From NCBI GenBank assembly GCA_026400755.1, contig JAPLOM010000027.1, positions 84,575 through 127,468 of the forward strand: a stretch of 42,894 nucleotides of DNA, in the 5' to 3' direction. Made by a program: the position numbers and the translations under genes. The first letter of the stretch is position 1, and each line of letters opens with the position of its first letter. The notes under the pieces were generated by a model, which saw nothing but the letters and a program-made list of their open reading frames with translations, made no database searches and had not been told where the DNA came from. Positions 33,529 through 42,264 of this stretch are shown one piece after another. This DNA is from Alphaproteobacteria bacterium (GTDB taxonomy: Bacteria; Pseudomonadota; Alphaproteobacteria; CADEGL01).

Positions 33529-34650
33529 ATGCCTGGTGCCGACGACGTCACGCGTTGGACGGATGCCTACTTCAACAAGAGCAAGGCCACCGTCCGCCGT
33601 TACGGCGACAAGACGGTGACCTACGCGCTGTTCATGCGCCGCCCGGTTCTGAGCACACCGCGCCTGATGGTGGATTGGCTGAACGGCATCGCGGCGGCGC
33701 GCGGCGTTTCCTTCCAGATCGAGCTGAACTACCAGGAAGGCGAGTGGGTCGGCGCGGGCGAGCCCATGCTGTACCTGACCGGGCCGTTCTCGCACCTGGT
33801 TGATCTCGAGACGCTTTATCTTCAGAAGCTCGGCCCGGCTTGCGTCGCGTCCTACAACGCCTATTCCATGTGCGTCGACCTGCCCAAGGTGGCTTTCTTG
33901 GCCATGGACGCGCGCCACTGCGCGGGCACCGAGATGGCCGACATCATGGCCTATGCGGCCTCGGTCGGTTCGGAAGCGGCCAAGCGCAAGGTCGGCGCCA
34001 TCGGCTTCGTCGGCAACGCGACCGACGCCACCGCCCATTACTTCGGCCAGAAGAAGGGCCTGGGCACCATGCCCCATGCGCTGGTCGGCTATGCCGGCTC
34101 GACCGTGCGCGCGGCCGAGATGTTCCGCGAGACCTTCCCGGATGAGCCGCTGACCGTGCTGGTCGACTATTTCGGCCGCGAGATCTCCGACGCGCTCGCC
34201 GTCTGTCGCCGTTTCCCCGATCTGGTCGAGGCGGGCAAGTTGGGCGTGCGCATCGACACGCCCGGCGGCCGCTATGTCGAGGGGCTCGATCCGCCGGCTG
34301 CCTATGCGGTGCTGGAACGCTATGTGCCGGAAGCCGTGCGCGGCTATTGGACGGAAACGGAGTTGCGCTATCTGGTCGGCACCGGCGTCTCCGCCGCCGC
34401 CGTCTGGCACATGCGCGAAAGCTTGGACAAGGAAGGCTTCCGCAAGTGCAAGATCGTGGCCTCGTCTGGCTTCACGCCAGAGAAGTGCCGCGTCATGGCG
34501 CTGGCCAACGCGCCCATCGACGTAATCGGCACCGGCTCCTACCTGCCTGAGCGCTGGACCGAAACCTATGCCACCGCGGACATCGTGGCCTATGACGGCG
34601 AGCCGCGCGTGAAGGTCGGCCGCGAGTTCCTGCTGCGCCCCAAGAAGTAG
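33529..34650 (+). CDS. pncB: Nicotinate phosphoribosyltransferase
   Basis: PncB converts nicotinate and PRPP to nicotinate mononucleotide in NAD salvage. The 373-residue protein opens RWTDAYFNKSKATVRRYGDK, with the YF region typical of the family. PRPP and substrate residues lie in FLAMDARHCAGTEMADIMAY, VGNATDATAHYFGQ and VGTMPHALVGYAG-like segments (here LGTMPHALVGYAG). VRIDTPGGRYVEG and VIGTGSYLPERW follow. The ATG at 33529 has no clear ribosome-binding site and lies 44 bp past the aroG remnant stop. nadE, the final step of the same pathway, follows about 0.8 kb later. Confidence 0.9.
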   Translation: MPGADDVTRWTDAYFNKSKATVRRYGDKTVTYALFMRRPVLSTPRLMVDWLNGIAAARGVSFQIELNYQEGEWVGAGEPMLYLTGPFSHLVDLETLYLQKLGPACVASYNAYSMCVDLPKVAFLAMDARHCAGTEMADIMAYAASVGSEAAKRKVGAIGFVGNATDATAHYFGQKKGLGTMPHALVGYAGSTVRAAEMFRETFPDEPLTVLVDYFGREISDALAVCRRFPDLVEAGKLGVRIDTPGGRYVEGLDPPAAYAVLERYVPEAVRGYWTETELRYLVGTGVSAAAVWHMRESLDKEGFRKCKIVASSGFTPEKCRVMALANAPIDVIGTGSYLPERWTETYATADIVAYDGEPRVKVGREFLLRPKK

Positions 34651-35322
34651 CTAGCGGCGCAACGCCGCCAGTGCCTGCCGCTTGAACGCGCGCAGGTCGT
34701 GGTCCGAAACCTCGAAGATTTCTTCCGCGGTGAAATCGCCGTCCCACCACAGGCAGATGCCGCTTTCGGCTTCGGTCATCTTCCGGCCCAGCTCGCGGCG
34801 CGTCAGGCAGAAATCGCGGTTCATGACCAACTGGTGCGTCTTGCGCAAGAAGCGCAGATGCGCGCCCTCGATCTCGACCATCCAACGATGATGATAGAAC
34901 CCGACCTCTGGCACGTTGCCGAAGGACGCGCGCAAGCCGAAGAAGCGCGCCTTGGCGAAGATCTCGCGCGCGCGGCTCGGCACTTCGACATAGCCGCGCT
35001 TGGCGACGCGGGCCAGTTCGCGGCAGACCACCAGCGGCTCGCGCACGTCTTCCAGCAAGTGCGAGCAGATGGCGAAGTCGAAGAACTTGTCGGGATAGGG
35101 CCAGCCGCCCGCGCAGACATCCTGGATATGCCAGGTCTCGTCCGTGAACCGCTCGGCTTCGCCGGGGGGCAAGGAATCGTGTTTTTGACGGGTCTCATAG
35201 CGGCCTAGATCGATTACGTGGGTGGCCGGGCCGAAGGGGTTTTGCCAGCCGCCCACGTCCAGCACGCGCATGCCTGCGCGGGCGGTTTCGACCAGGCGGG
35301 GCAGGTTGCCGCGGAGGATCAT
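34651..35322 (-). CDS. SAM-dependent methyltransferase-like protein
   Basis: This 223-residue protein has a class I methyltransferase fold. Motif I is in MRVLDVGGWQNPFGPATHVIDL, an acidic motif in WHIQDVCAGGWPYPDKFFD, and motif IV in FAICSHLLEDVREPLVVCRELAR. The second half (FYHHRWMVEIEGAHLRFLRK and WWDGDFTAEEIFEVSDHDL) does not match a family I know. Such proteins often act on cell-surface sugars or lipids. It lies on the minus strand between pncB and nadE. Its stop directly abuts the pncB stop. The substrate is unknown. Confidence 0.78.
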   Translation of the reverse strand: MILRGNLPRLVETARAGMRVLDVGGWQNPFGPATHVIDLGRYETRQKHDSLPPGEAERFTDETWHIQDVCAGGWPYPDKFFDFAICSHLLEDVREPLVVCRELARVAKRGYVEVPSRAREIFAKARFFGLRASFGNVPEVGFYHHRWMVEIEGAHLRFLRKTHQLVMNRDFCLTRRELGRKMTEAESGICLWWDGDFTAEEIFEVSDHDLRAFKRQALAALRR

Positions 35323-35409
35323 GGGGTCCGGTTATAGAATCCCGCCCGTGCGGGCGCCAGCAAAGCCCGCCCGATTGCCTTCCGTCGAGCCCGCCTTATA
35401 GTGCCCGCC

Positions 35410-37074
35410 ATGACCGATACGCTCACCATCGCCCTGGCCCAGGTCAATCCGACCGTGGGCGATTTGGCTGGCAACGTGGCGCGCATCCGCGCCAAGCGGG
35501 CCGAGGCCGCGACGGTGGGCGCCGATCTGGTCGTCTTCACCGAATTGACCGTCTGCGGCTATCCGCCGGAAGACTTGGTGCTGCGTCCGTCGTTCCAGGC
35601 CGCCACGGCCGCCGCGGTCGACGGGCTGGCCGCTGACACCGCGGACGGCGGCCCGGCCATGATCGTCGGCGCTCTCCGGGTCGAGAACGGCGCGCTGCAC
35701 AACGCGGCCTTTCTGTTGGAGGGCGGCAAAATCGCCGCCGTACGGCTCAAACATGATTTGCCTAATTACGGCGTCTTCGACGAAAAGCGGGTCTTCACGG
35801 CCGGCCCCTTGCCTGGGCCGATGAGCTTTCGCGGCGTGCGCCTGGGCGTCATGGTCTGCGAAGACATGTGGACGCCCGAGGTGGCCGAGTGCCTGGAGGA
35901 ATCCGGCGCCGAGATGATGATCGTCGTCAACGGTTCGCCCTATGAGACGGCCAAGCACGATGAGCGCGTGAACCTGTCCGTCGCGCGCGTGACCGAATCG
36001 AAGCTGCCGCTGCTCTATGTCAACCAGGTCGGCGGCCAGGACGAACTGGTGTTCGACGGCGCGTCCTTTGTGCTGGGCGCCGATTGCAGCCTGCGCGCCC
36101 AGGCCAAAGCGTGGCGCGAGGATCTGCTGGTCACGAAATGGACGCGCGGCGCGGACGGTGCCTGGTCTTGCGCGGAGACGCGGCGCGAGCCGCCCCCGGA
36201 CGGGCATGAAGGCGTCTATCAGGCGCTGGTCTTAGGCTTGCGCGACTATGTGCGAAAGAATGGGTTCCCCGGCGTCCTGATCGGCTTGTCGGGCGGCATC
36301 GATTCGGCATTGGCCGCGGTGTTGGCGGTGGACGCGCTGGGTGCGAAGAACGTGCGCTGCGTGATGATGCCGTCGCCCTATACGTCGCAGGAAAGCCTGG
36401 ACGATGCGGCCGAGATCGCGCGGCTTCTCGGCATCCGTCTCGACAATGTCTCTATCGGCCCCGCCATGGAAGCGTTCGGCGCGATGTTGAATCCGTTGTT
36501 CGACGGGTTGCCGCCGAACACGGCGGAGGAGAACATCCAGGCGCGCGCGCGCGGCATGACGCTGATGGCGCTGTCCAACAAGTTCGGCCACATGGTTCTG
36601 TCGACTGGCAACAAGTCCGAGATGTCGGTCGGCTATGCGACCCTCTATGGCGACATGTGCGGCGGCTACGCGATCCTGAAAGACGTCTACAAGATGGAGG
36701 TCTATGCCCTGTCGCGCTGGCGCAATCAGGCCAAGCCCGACGGCGCGCTAGGCCCCGAAGGCCGGGTGATCCCGGAGAACGTGCTGACCCGCGCGCCGAC
36801 GGCCGAGTTGAAGCCCAACCAGACCGACCAAGATTCCCTGCCGCCCTATGCCCAGTTGGACGACATCCTGTCGTGCCTGGTCGAGGGCGAGATGCCGGTG
36901 GACGAGGTGGTCAAGCGCGGCCATCCGCGCGAGGTGGTCGCGCGCGTGTGGACCATGCTGATGCGTGCCGAATACAAGCGGCGCCAGGCGCCGCCGGGTG
37001 TGAAGATCACCCGCCGCGCCTTTGGCCGCGATCGTCGCTATCCGATCGTCAACGGCTTCGCCGACCGCACATGA
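35410..37074 (+). CDS. nadE: Glutamine-dependent NAD+ synthase
   Basis: NadE amidates nicotinate adenine dinucleotide to NAD+, taking ammonia from glutamine. The 554-residue protein has an N-terminal nitrilase-type glutaminase domain with the catalytic triad E45 (FTELTVCG), K114 (LKHDLPNYG) and C150 (MVCEDMW). The C-terminal synthetase domain has the ATP pyrophosphatase loop GLSGGIDSALAAV (residues 294-299 SGGIDS) and LSTGNKSEMSVGYATLYG. ATG at 35410 is used; a GTG nine bases upstream is possible. Its stop overlaps the gltX start (ATGA). Confidence 0.97.
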   Translation: MTDTLTIALAQVNPTVGDLAGNVARIRAKRAEAATVGADLVVFTELTVCGYPPEDLVLRPSFQAATAAAVDGLAADTADGGPAMIVGALRVENGALHNAAFLLEGGKIAAVRLKHDLPNYGVFDEKRVFTAGPLPGPMSFRGVRLGVMVCEDMWTPEVAECLEESGAEMMIVVNGSPYETAKHDERVNLSVARVTESKLPLLYVNQVGGQDELVFDGASFVLGADCSLRAQAKAWREDLLVTKWTRGADGAWSCAETRREPPPDGHEGVYQALVLGLRDYVRKNGFPGVLIGLSGGIDSALAAVLAVDALGAKNVRCVMMPSPYTSQESLDDAAEIARLLGIRLDNVSIGPAMEAFGAMLNPLFDGLPPNTAEENIQARARGMTLMALSNKFGHMVLSTGNKSEMSVGYATLYGDMCGGYAILKDVYKMEVYALSRWRNQAKPDGALGPEGRVIPENVLTRAPTAELKPNQTDQDSLPPYAQLDDILSCLVEGEMPVDEVVKRGHPREVVARVWTMLMRAEYKRRQAPPGVKITRRAFGRDRRYPIVNGFADRT

Positions 37075-38411
37075 GCGTCGTCGTCCGCTTCGCGCCCAGC
37101 CCGACGGGGCGGATGCATGTCGGCAACGCGCGCGTGGCGTTGGTGAACTGGCTGTTCGCGCGCCGAAACAGCGGCAGCTTCATCCTGCGCGTGGACGACA
37201 CCGATACGGAACGTTCGCGCCAGGAATACACCGAGGCCATCCGCGAGGATCTGACGTGGCTAGGGCTTCTGTGGGATCGGACGGAAAGCCAGTCCGCGCG
37301 CATGGACCGCTATGCCGCAGCGGCGGATCGTTTGCGCCAGGCTGGCCGGCTTTATCCTTGCTACGAGACGCCTGAGGAACTGGAGCGCAAGCGCAAGCGC
37401 CAGCTCGCGCGTGGCCAGCCGCCACTCTACGACCGCGCCGCGCTCAAGCTGACGGACGAGGAAAAGCACAAGCTGGAGGCCGAGGGGCGCAAGCCCCATT
37501 GGCGCTTTCTGATCGAGCGAACGGAAATCGTCTGGAACGACGTGGTCCACGGCGAATGGCGCTTTGACGGCGCCAAGCTGAACGATCCCGTCCTGGTGCG
37601 CGGCGACGGCCAGCCACTGTTTCCGCTCAGCTCGGCCGTGGACGATATCGAGATGGGCATCACCCATGTCATCCGCGGCGAAGATCATGTCTCGACTACG
37701 GCGGCCCAGACCCAGATCGCGCCCGCGCTTGGCGCCGAGGCGCCGACCTTCGCCCATCTGCCGCTGATGTCGGACGCGGGCGGGCAGGGGCTGTCGAAGC
37801 GGCTGGGCAGCCTGTCGCTGGGCGAGATGCGTGCGGACGGCATCGAGGCCATGGCGGTGAACTCCTATCTGGCGCGGTTGGGCTCGCCCGATCCCATCGT
37901 GCCGGCCATCCGCCTCGACGAGCTTTCCGAAGGCTTCGAGGTTTCGCGCCTGGGCCGGGCCGGGCCGAAGTTCGACTTGGGCGAACTGCGCATCTTGAAC
38001 GCGAAGGTCCTGGCGCTTCTGCCCTATGAGGCTGTCTCCGTGCGCCTGGCCGCGCTGGGCATGGCACAGGCGGACGAGCGGTTCTGGCTCGCCGTGCGCG
38101 GCAACCTGGAGAAGCTGGCGGACGCGCGCCAGTGGCACGATGTCTGCCACGGCGAGGTGCGGCCCGTGATCGACGATCCGGCCTTCACGGCCGCGGCGGC
38201 CAAGCTTTTGCCCGAGGAGCCGTGGGACGAGCGCACCTGGAGCGGCTGGACCGGCGCCGTGAAAGCGGCTACGGGAAAGTCGGGCAAGGGGTTGTTCATG
38301 CCGGTGCGCCTGGCGCTGACGGGTGCCGATCATGGACCCGAGGTGAAGAATTTGTTACCCCTCATCGGCCGTCCGCGCGCGCTCGCGCGCCTCGGCGGCA
38401 AGACAGCCTGA
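37071..38411 (+). CDS. gltX: Glutamyl-tRNA synthetase, second (SKR-type) form
   Basis: This class I synthetase charges tRNA with glutamate. The 446-residue protein has the HIGH-type motif HVGN at residues 16-19 in APSPTGRMHVGNARVALVNW. The KMSKS-type motif is GLSKRLGSLSLGEM, with the lysine at 243. VIRGEDHVSTTAAQ and LPLMSDAGGQGLSKR are typical of the GltX2 branch, which in many alphaproteobacteria coexists with a second GluRS and may differ in tRNA-Glu/tRNA-Gln preference. Its ATG overlaps the nadE stop. cysS follows 15 bp later, giving a nadE-gltX-cysS operon. Confidence 0.95.
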   Translation: MSVVVRFAPSPTGRMHVGNARVALVNWLFARRNSGSFILRVDDTDTERSRQEYTEAIREDLTWLGLLWDRTESQSARMDRYAAAADRLRQAGRLYPCYETPEELERKRKRQLARGQPPLYDRAALKLTDEEKHKLEAEGRKPHWRFLIERTEIVWNDVVHGEWRFDGAKLNDPVLVRGDGQPLFPLSSAVDDIEMGITHVIRGEDHVSTTAAQTQIAPALGAEAPTFAHLPLMSDAGGQGLSKRLGSLSLGEMRADGIEAMAVNSYLARLGSPDPIVPAIRLDELSEGFEVSRLGRAGPKFDLGELRILNAKVLALLPYEAVSVRLAALGMAQADERFWLAVRGNLEKLADARQWHDVCHGEVRPVIDDPAFTAAAAKLLPEEPWDERTWSGWTGAVKAATGKSGKGLFMPVRLALTGADHGPEVKNLLPLIGRPRALARLGGKTA

Positions 38412-38426
38412 ACCGGCGGATTTCCC

Positions 38427-39812
38427 GTGGCGCTCACCATCTACAACACGATCGCGCGCCGGAAAGAGGCGTTCGCGCCTCTCGATGAAAAGCGTGTGCG
38501 CATGTATGTCTGCGGCCCCACGGTCTATGACCTGGCCCATATCGGCAATGCGCGCCCGGTCGTCGTCTTCGACGTGCTGTTCCGCTTGCTGCGTCGGCTT
38601 TATGGCGAGCAGCACGTCGTCTACGTGCGCAATATCACGGACATCGACGACAAGATCATGGCCAAGGCGGCGGCCAGCGGCGAGCCGATCGATTCGATTA
38701 CGCGCCGCACCGAGGACGCGTTCCACGCCGACATGGGCGCGCTGGGCGCGCTGCGCCCGACCCACGAGCCGCGCGCGACCGAGACCGTGCCCGAGATGGT
38801 CGCGATCATCGAGGAGCTGATCCGCCGCGGCCACGCCTACGAAGCGGAGAAGCACGTTCTGTTCAACGTGCCGTCGATGCCCAACTATGGCCGGCTGTCG
38901 GGACGCAACCGCGACGAGATGGTGGCGGGCGCGCGGGTGGACTTAGCGCCCTATAAGCGCGATCCGGCCGACTTCACCTTGTGGAAGCCCAGCGTCGCGG
39001 ATCAGCCAGGTTGGGACAGCCCATGGGGCCGCGGCCGTCCGGGCTGGCATATCGAATGCTCGGCCATGTCCGAGAAGTTCCTGGGTTTCCCCTTCGACTT
39101 GCATGGCGGTGGGCTCGACCTGATCTTCCCGCACCATGAGAACGAGATCGCGCAAAGCTGCTGCGCCCACGGCGCGGACACGTTCGCGCGCTATTGGATG
39201 CATAACGGCTATCTGGTCGTGAACGGCGAGAAGATGTCCAAGTCGCTGGGCAATTTCTTCACTGTGCGAGAGCTGTTGGAAAAGGGCTGGCCGGGCGAGG
39301 TGATCCGCCTGGTGCTGATCGGCACCCACTATCGCCAGCCGCTCGACTTCACCGAAGACGCCATGAAGCAGGCGCGCACGCGGCTCGACCGCTGGTACCG
39401 CGCGTGCGCTCATATCGCCGCCGTTGCGGACGCGGTACCGGGCGACACGGGGGGCGATGCGGAGTTCGAAGCCGCGTTGCTCGACGATTTGAACACGCCG
39501 CTGGCCCTCTCGGTGCTTGACCGACAGGCCACGCGTGTCCTCAACGCCATGCCGGTGGAGATCGCGCCTTTGGCGTCGTCGTTCCGCGCGAATGCCGGTA
39601 AGTTGGCGCTCCTCGCGCAAGACCCCGCCCGCTGGTTCCAGGGCACGGCGCCAGCCGAGGACGTGGCTGAAATCGAGGGCTTGATCGCCCAGCGCAACGC
39701 CGCGCGTAAGTCCCGTCAGTTCGCCGAAGCGGATCGGCTCAGGGACCTGCTGAAGTCCAAGGGTGTTGAGCTCGAGGACGGTGCCGGCGGGACCACCTGG
39801 AAGCGGGTCTAA
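38427..39812 (+). CDS. cysS: Cysteinyl-tRNA synthetase
   Basis: CysS charges tRNA-Cys with cysteine in the cytoplasm. The 461-residue class I synthetase has YVCGPTVYDLAHIGNARP, with zinc ligand C29 and HIGN at 38-41. Further zinc ligands are in GWHIECSAMS and FPHHENEIAQS, and KMSKS is at 269-273 in GEKMSKSLGNFF. The C-terminal RQFAEADRLRDLLKSKG anticodon-binding region is intact. The start is GTG at 38427, with GGCGGA upstream. No truncation is seen, in contrast to cimA immediately downstream. Confidence 0.97.
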   Translation: MALTIYNTIARRKEAFAPLDEKRVRMYVCGPTVYDLAHIGNARPVVVFDVLFRLLRRLYGEQHVVYVRNITDIDDKIMAKAAASGEPIDSITRRTEDAFHADMGALGALRPTHEPRATETVPEMVAIIEELIRRGHAYEAEKHVLFNVPSMPNYGRLSGRNRDEMVAGARVDLAPYKRDPADFTLWKPSVADQPGWDSPWGRGRPGWHIECSAMSEKFLGFPFDLHGGGLDLIFPHHENEIAQSCCAHGADTFARYWMHNGYLVVNGEKMSKSLGNFFTVRELLEKGWPGEVIRLVLIGTHYRQPLDFTEDAMKQARTRLDRWYRACAHIAAVADAVPGDTGGDAEFEAALLDDLNTPLALSVLDRQATRVLNAMPVEIAPLASSFRANAGKLALLAQDPARWFQGTAPAEDVAEIEGLIAQRNAARKSRQFAEADRLRDLLKSKGVELEDGAGGTTWKRV

Positions 39813-39900
39813 ACATCTGATTTTGGCCGAAACTACCCGTCGGGGGCGTTGACGGAACGGCGCCCCTGTGGTGAAAGTCTGCGCCACCCGCAGGACCCAG

Positions 39901-41449
39901 ATGACCAAAGAGCGCGTATATCTCTACGACGTGACGTTGCGCGACGGCGCCCAGACCCAGGGCGTCGATTTTGGTGTTGCGGACAAGGTGGCGCTCGCCC
40001 GTGAGCTGGACCGGCTGGGCGTGGATTACATCGAGGGCGGTTGGCCCGGCGCCAATCCGACCGACGACGCCTTCTTCGGCAACCCGCCGGCGCTGAAGCG
40101 CGCGCGCCTGTCGGCCTTCGGCATGACCCGCCGCTCGGGTCGCAGCGCGGAGAACGACCCCGGCCTCAGCGCCGTGCTCGGCGCCAAGGCGCCCTGCGTG
40201 TGCCTGGTCGGCAAGACTTGGGACTTCCAGGTCGACGTGGCGCTGGGCGTCTCACGCGACGAGAACGTTTCCATGATCCGCGACAGCATCGCGCACGCGA
40301 AGACGAAGGCGGACGAAGTGCTGTTCGACGCCGAGCATTTCTTCGACGGCTACAAGGCCAATCTGGACTACGCGCTCCAGTGTCTGGACGTGGCGTATAA
40401 GGCCGGCGCGCGCTGGATCGTGTTGTGCGACACCAACGGCGGCACGTTACCGCACGAGGTGGAAGCCATCGTCACCGAAGTGGCGAAGCGCATACCCGGC
40501 AAGCATCTGGGCATCCATTGCCACAACGACACCGAGAACGCGGTCGCCAACTCTCTGGCAGCCGTGCGCGCGGGGGTGCGTCAGGTCCAGGGCTCACTCA
40601 ACGGTCTGGGCGAACGCTGTGGCAACGCTAATCTGATCTCGATCATTCCGTCGCTGATGCTGAAAATGGGCTACGACGTCGGCCTGTCCAAGGCGGACTT
40701 GACCCATCTGACCCACGTCTCGCGCGTGCTCGACGAGCGGCAAGGGCGGATTGCACGTCTCGGCGGTCGAGAAGGACCCGAGCACCTATGAGCACGTTGC
40801 GCCCGAGCTGATCGGCAACCAGCGCAACATCGTGATCTCGGACCAGGCCGGCCGCTCCAACATGCTGGCGCGCTTCCGCGACATCGGCCTCGAGGTCGAT
40901 CCCAAGAATCCCAAGATTGGCGGGCTGATCGAGGTCGTGAAGCAGCGCGAGTTCGACGGCTATTCCTACGACGGGGCGGATGCGAGCTTCGAGCTTCTGG
41001 CCCGCCGCGCATTGGAATCGGTGCCGGAGTTCTTCAAGCTGGCCAGCTTCCGCGTCATCGACGAGCGGCGCTGGAACGCCAAGGGCGAGGTCATCACCTT
41101 GTCCGAGGCCACCATCAAGGTCGACGTGAACGGTGGCCACGTCATGACCGTGGCCGAAGGCAACGGCCCCGTGAACGCGCTCGACACCGCGCTGCGTAAG
41201 GCACTTTTGCCCTATTACCCTGCTTTGTCGGACTTGCGCCTGGTGGACTACAAGGTCCGCATCCTGACGCCTAACGAGGGTACGGCGGCCGTCACGCGCG
41301 TGATGATCGAAAGCGCGGACGAGACCGGCGCGCGCTGGTCCACGGTGGGCGTGTCGGGCAACGTCATCGACGCCTCCTACATCGCGCTGCACGACAGCCT
41401 GACCTACAAGCTGTTCCGCGGCGGCGCCGAGGGCGCCCGCGCCCCGTGA
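39901..41449 (+). pseudogene. cimA: Citramalate synthase, internally deleted and frameshifted
   Basis: The intact enzyme condenses pyruvate and acetyl-CoA to citramalate for isoleucine synthesis. From ATG 39901 the catalytic TIM barrel is normal: VTLRDGAQTQGVDF (D15), GIHCHNDTENAVANSLA (H206 and H208) and GLGERCGNANL. After VLDER (residue 280) about 19 conserved residues are missing, the region that normally includes APNRHAPYVG and AFAH. The sequence resumes one frame later at KGGLHVSAVEKDPSTYEH (40742 onward) and continues to the normal C-terminal LeuA-type regulatory domain. The first frame stops at 40791. The two parts would not give one protein. trmJ overlaps the final stop. Confidence 0.85.
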
Positions 41450-42264
41450 CCGGCACCGACCGCAGCCGGGCGGTTGCCGCAGGGCCTGCCCCCGCGATCG
41501 TGCTGGTCGAGCCCCAGCTCGGCGAAAACATCGGCTTCACGGCCCGCGCCATGAACAATTGCGGGTTGAGCGATCTGCGCCTAGTCCGTCCGCGTGACGG
41601 CTGGCCCAACGATAAGGCGCTGGCCGCCGCGTCCGGCGCCGACGCCATCATCAACGGCGCGCGCCTGTTCGGCTCGGTCGAGGACGCCATCGCCGACCTC
41701 AACCGCGTCTATGCCGCAACCGCGCGCCTGCGCGACATGCACCGGTCCGTGGTGACGGCGCGACAGGCGGCCTCCGAACTGCGCGCGCATATCGGAGCAG
41801 GCGATTCCTGCGGCATCTTGTTCGGGCCCGAGCGCATGGGCCTGATCAACGACCACGTGGCGCTGGCCGACATCGCCATCACCATTCCCTTGTCGCCTGG
41901 CTTCTCCTCGCTCAACCTGGGCCAGTCGGTGATGATCATCGGCTATGAATGGTTCCAGGCCGGCGACGACACGCCGCCGCGCCAGTTGCCCGAACGCTCG
42001 CCGCCGGCCGCGCGCAAGGATCTGATCGCCATGTTCGAGCATCTGGAGCGCGAGCTGGACGCCAGCGGCTTCGTCATCGATCCGGAAAAGCGGCCGTCGA
42101 TGGTGCGCAATCTGCGGACGATGTTCGAGCGCGCCGAACTGTCGGAGCAAGAGGTGCGCACCATGCGCGGCCTGATCGTCAGCCTGGTGGAAGGGCGCCG
42201 CCGGCCGCGGCGCAAGACGCTGAAGGAAGAAAACGACAAAAGCGAACAGGGGGAGGGGACATGA
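41446..42264 (+). CDS. trmJ: tRNA (cytidine/uridine-32-2'-O)-methyltransferase TrmJ
   Basis: TrmJ, a SPOUT methyltransferase, 2'-O-methylates position 32 in the anticodon loop. The 272-residue protein has IVLVEPQLGENIGFTARAMN at the start, ILFGPERMGLINDHVALAD in the knot and IPLSPGFSSLNLGQSVMIIG at the SAM site. A helical C-terminal extension (about 185-272) is typical of TrmJ over TrmL. The GTG start overlaps the cimA stop (GTGA) and its own stop overlaps the next ATG. Its expression may therefore depend on translation of the second cimA frame. Confidence 0.93.
   Translation: MTGTDRSRAVAAGPAPAIVLVEPQLGENIGFTARAMNNCGLSDLRLVRPRDGWPNDKALAAASGADAIINGARLFGSVEDAIADLNRVYAATARLRDMHRSVVTARQAASELRAHIGAGDSCGILFGPERMGLINDHVALADIAITIPLSPGFSSLNLGQSVMIIGYEWFQAGDDTPPRQLPERSPPAARKDLIAMFEHLERELDASGFVIDPEKRPSMVRNLRTMFERAELSEQEVRTMRGLIVSLVEGRRRPRRKTLKEENDKSEQGEGT

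Noticed and set aside
40738-40800. Reading cimA as two separate genes with the second starting at TTG 40751
   Set aside because: The second part begins in the middle of a conserved family segment (KGGLHVSAVEKD) with no ribosome-binding site; a broken single gene explains it better.
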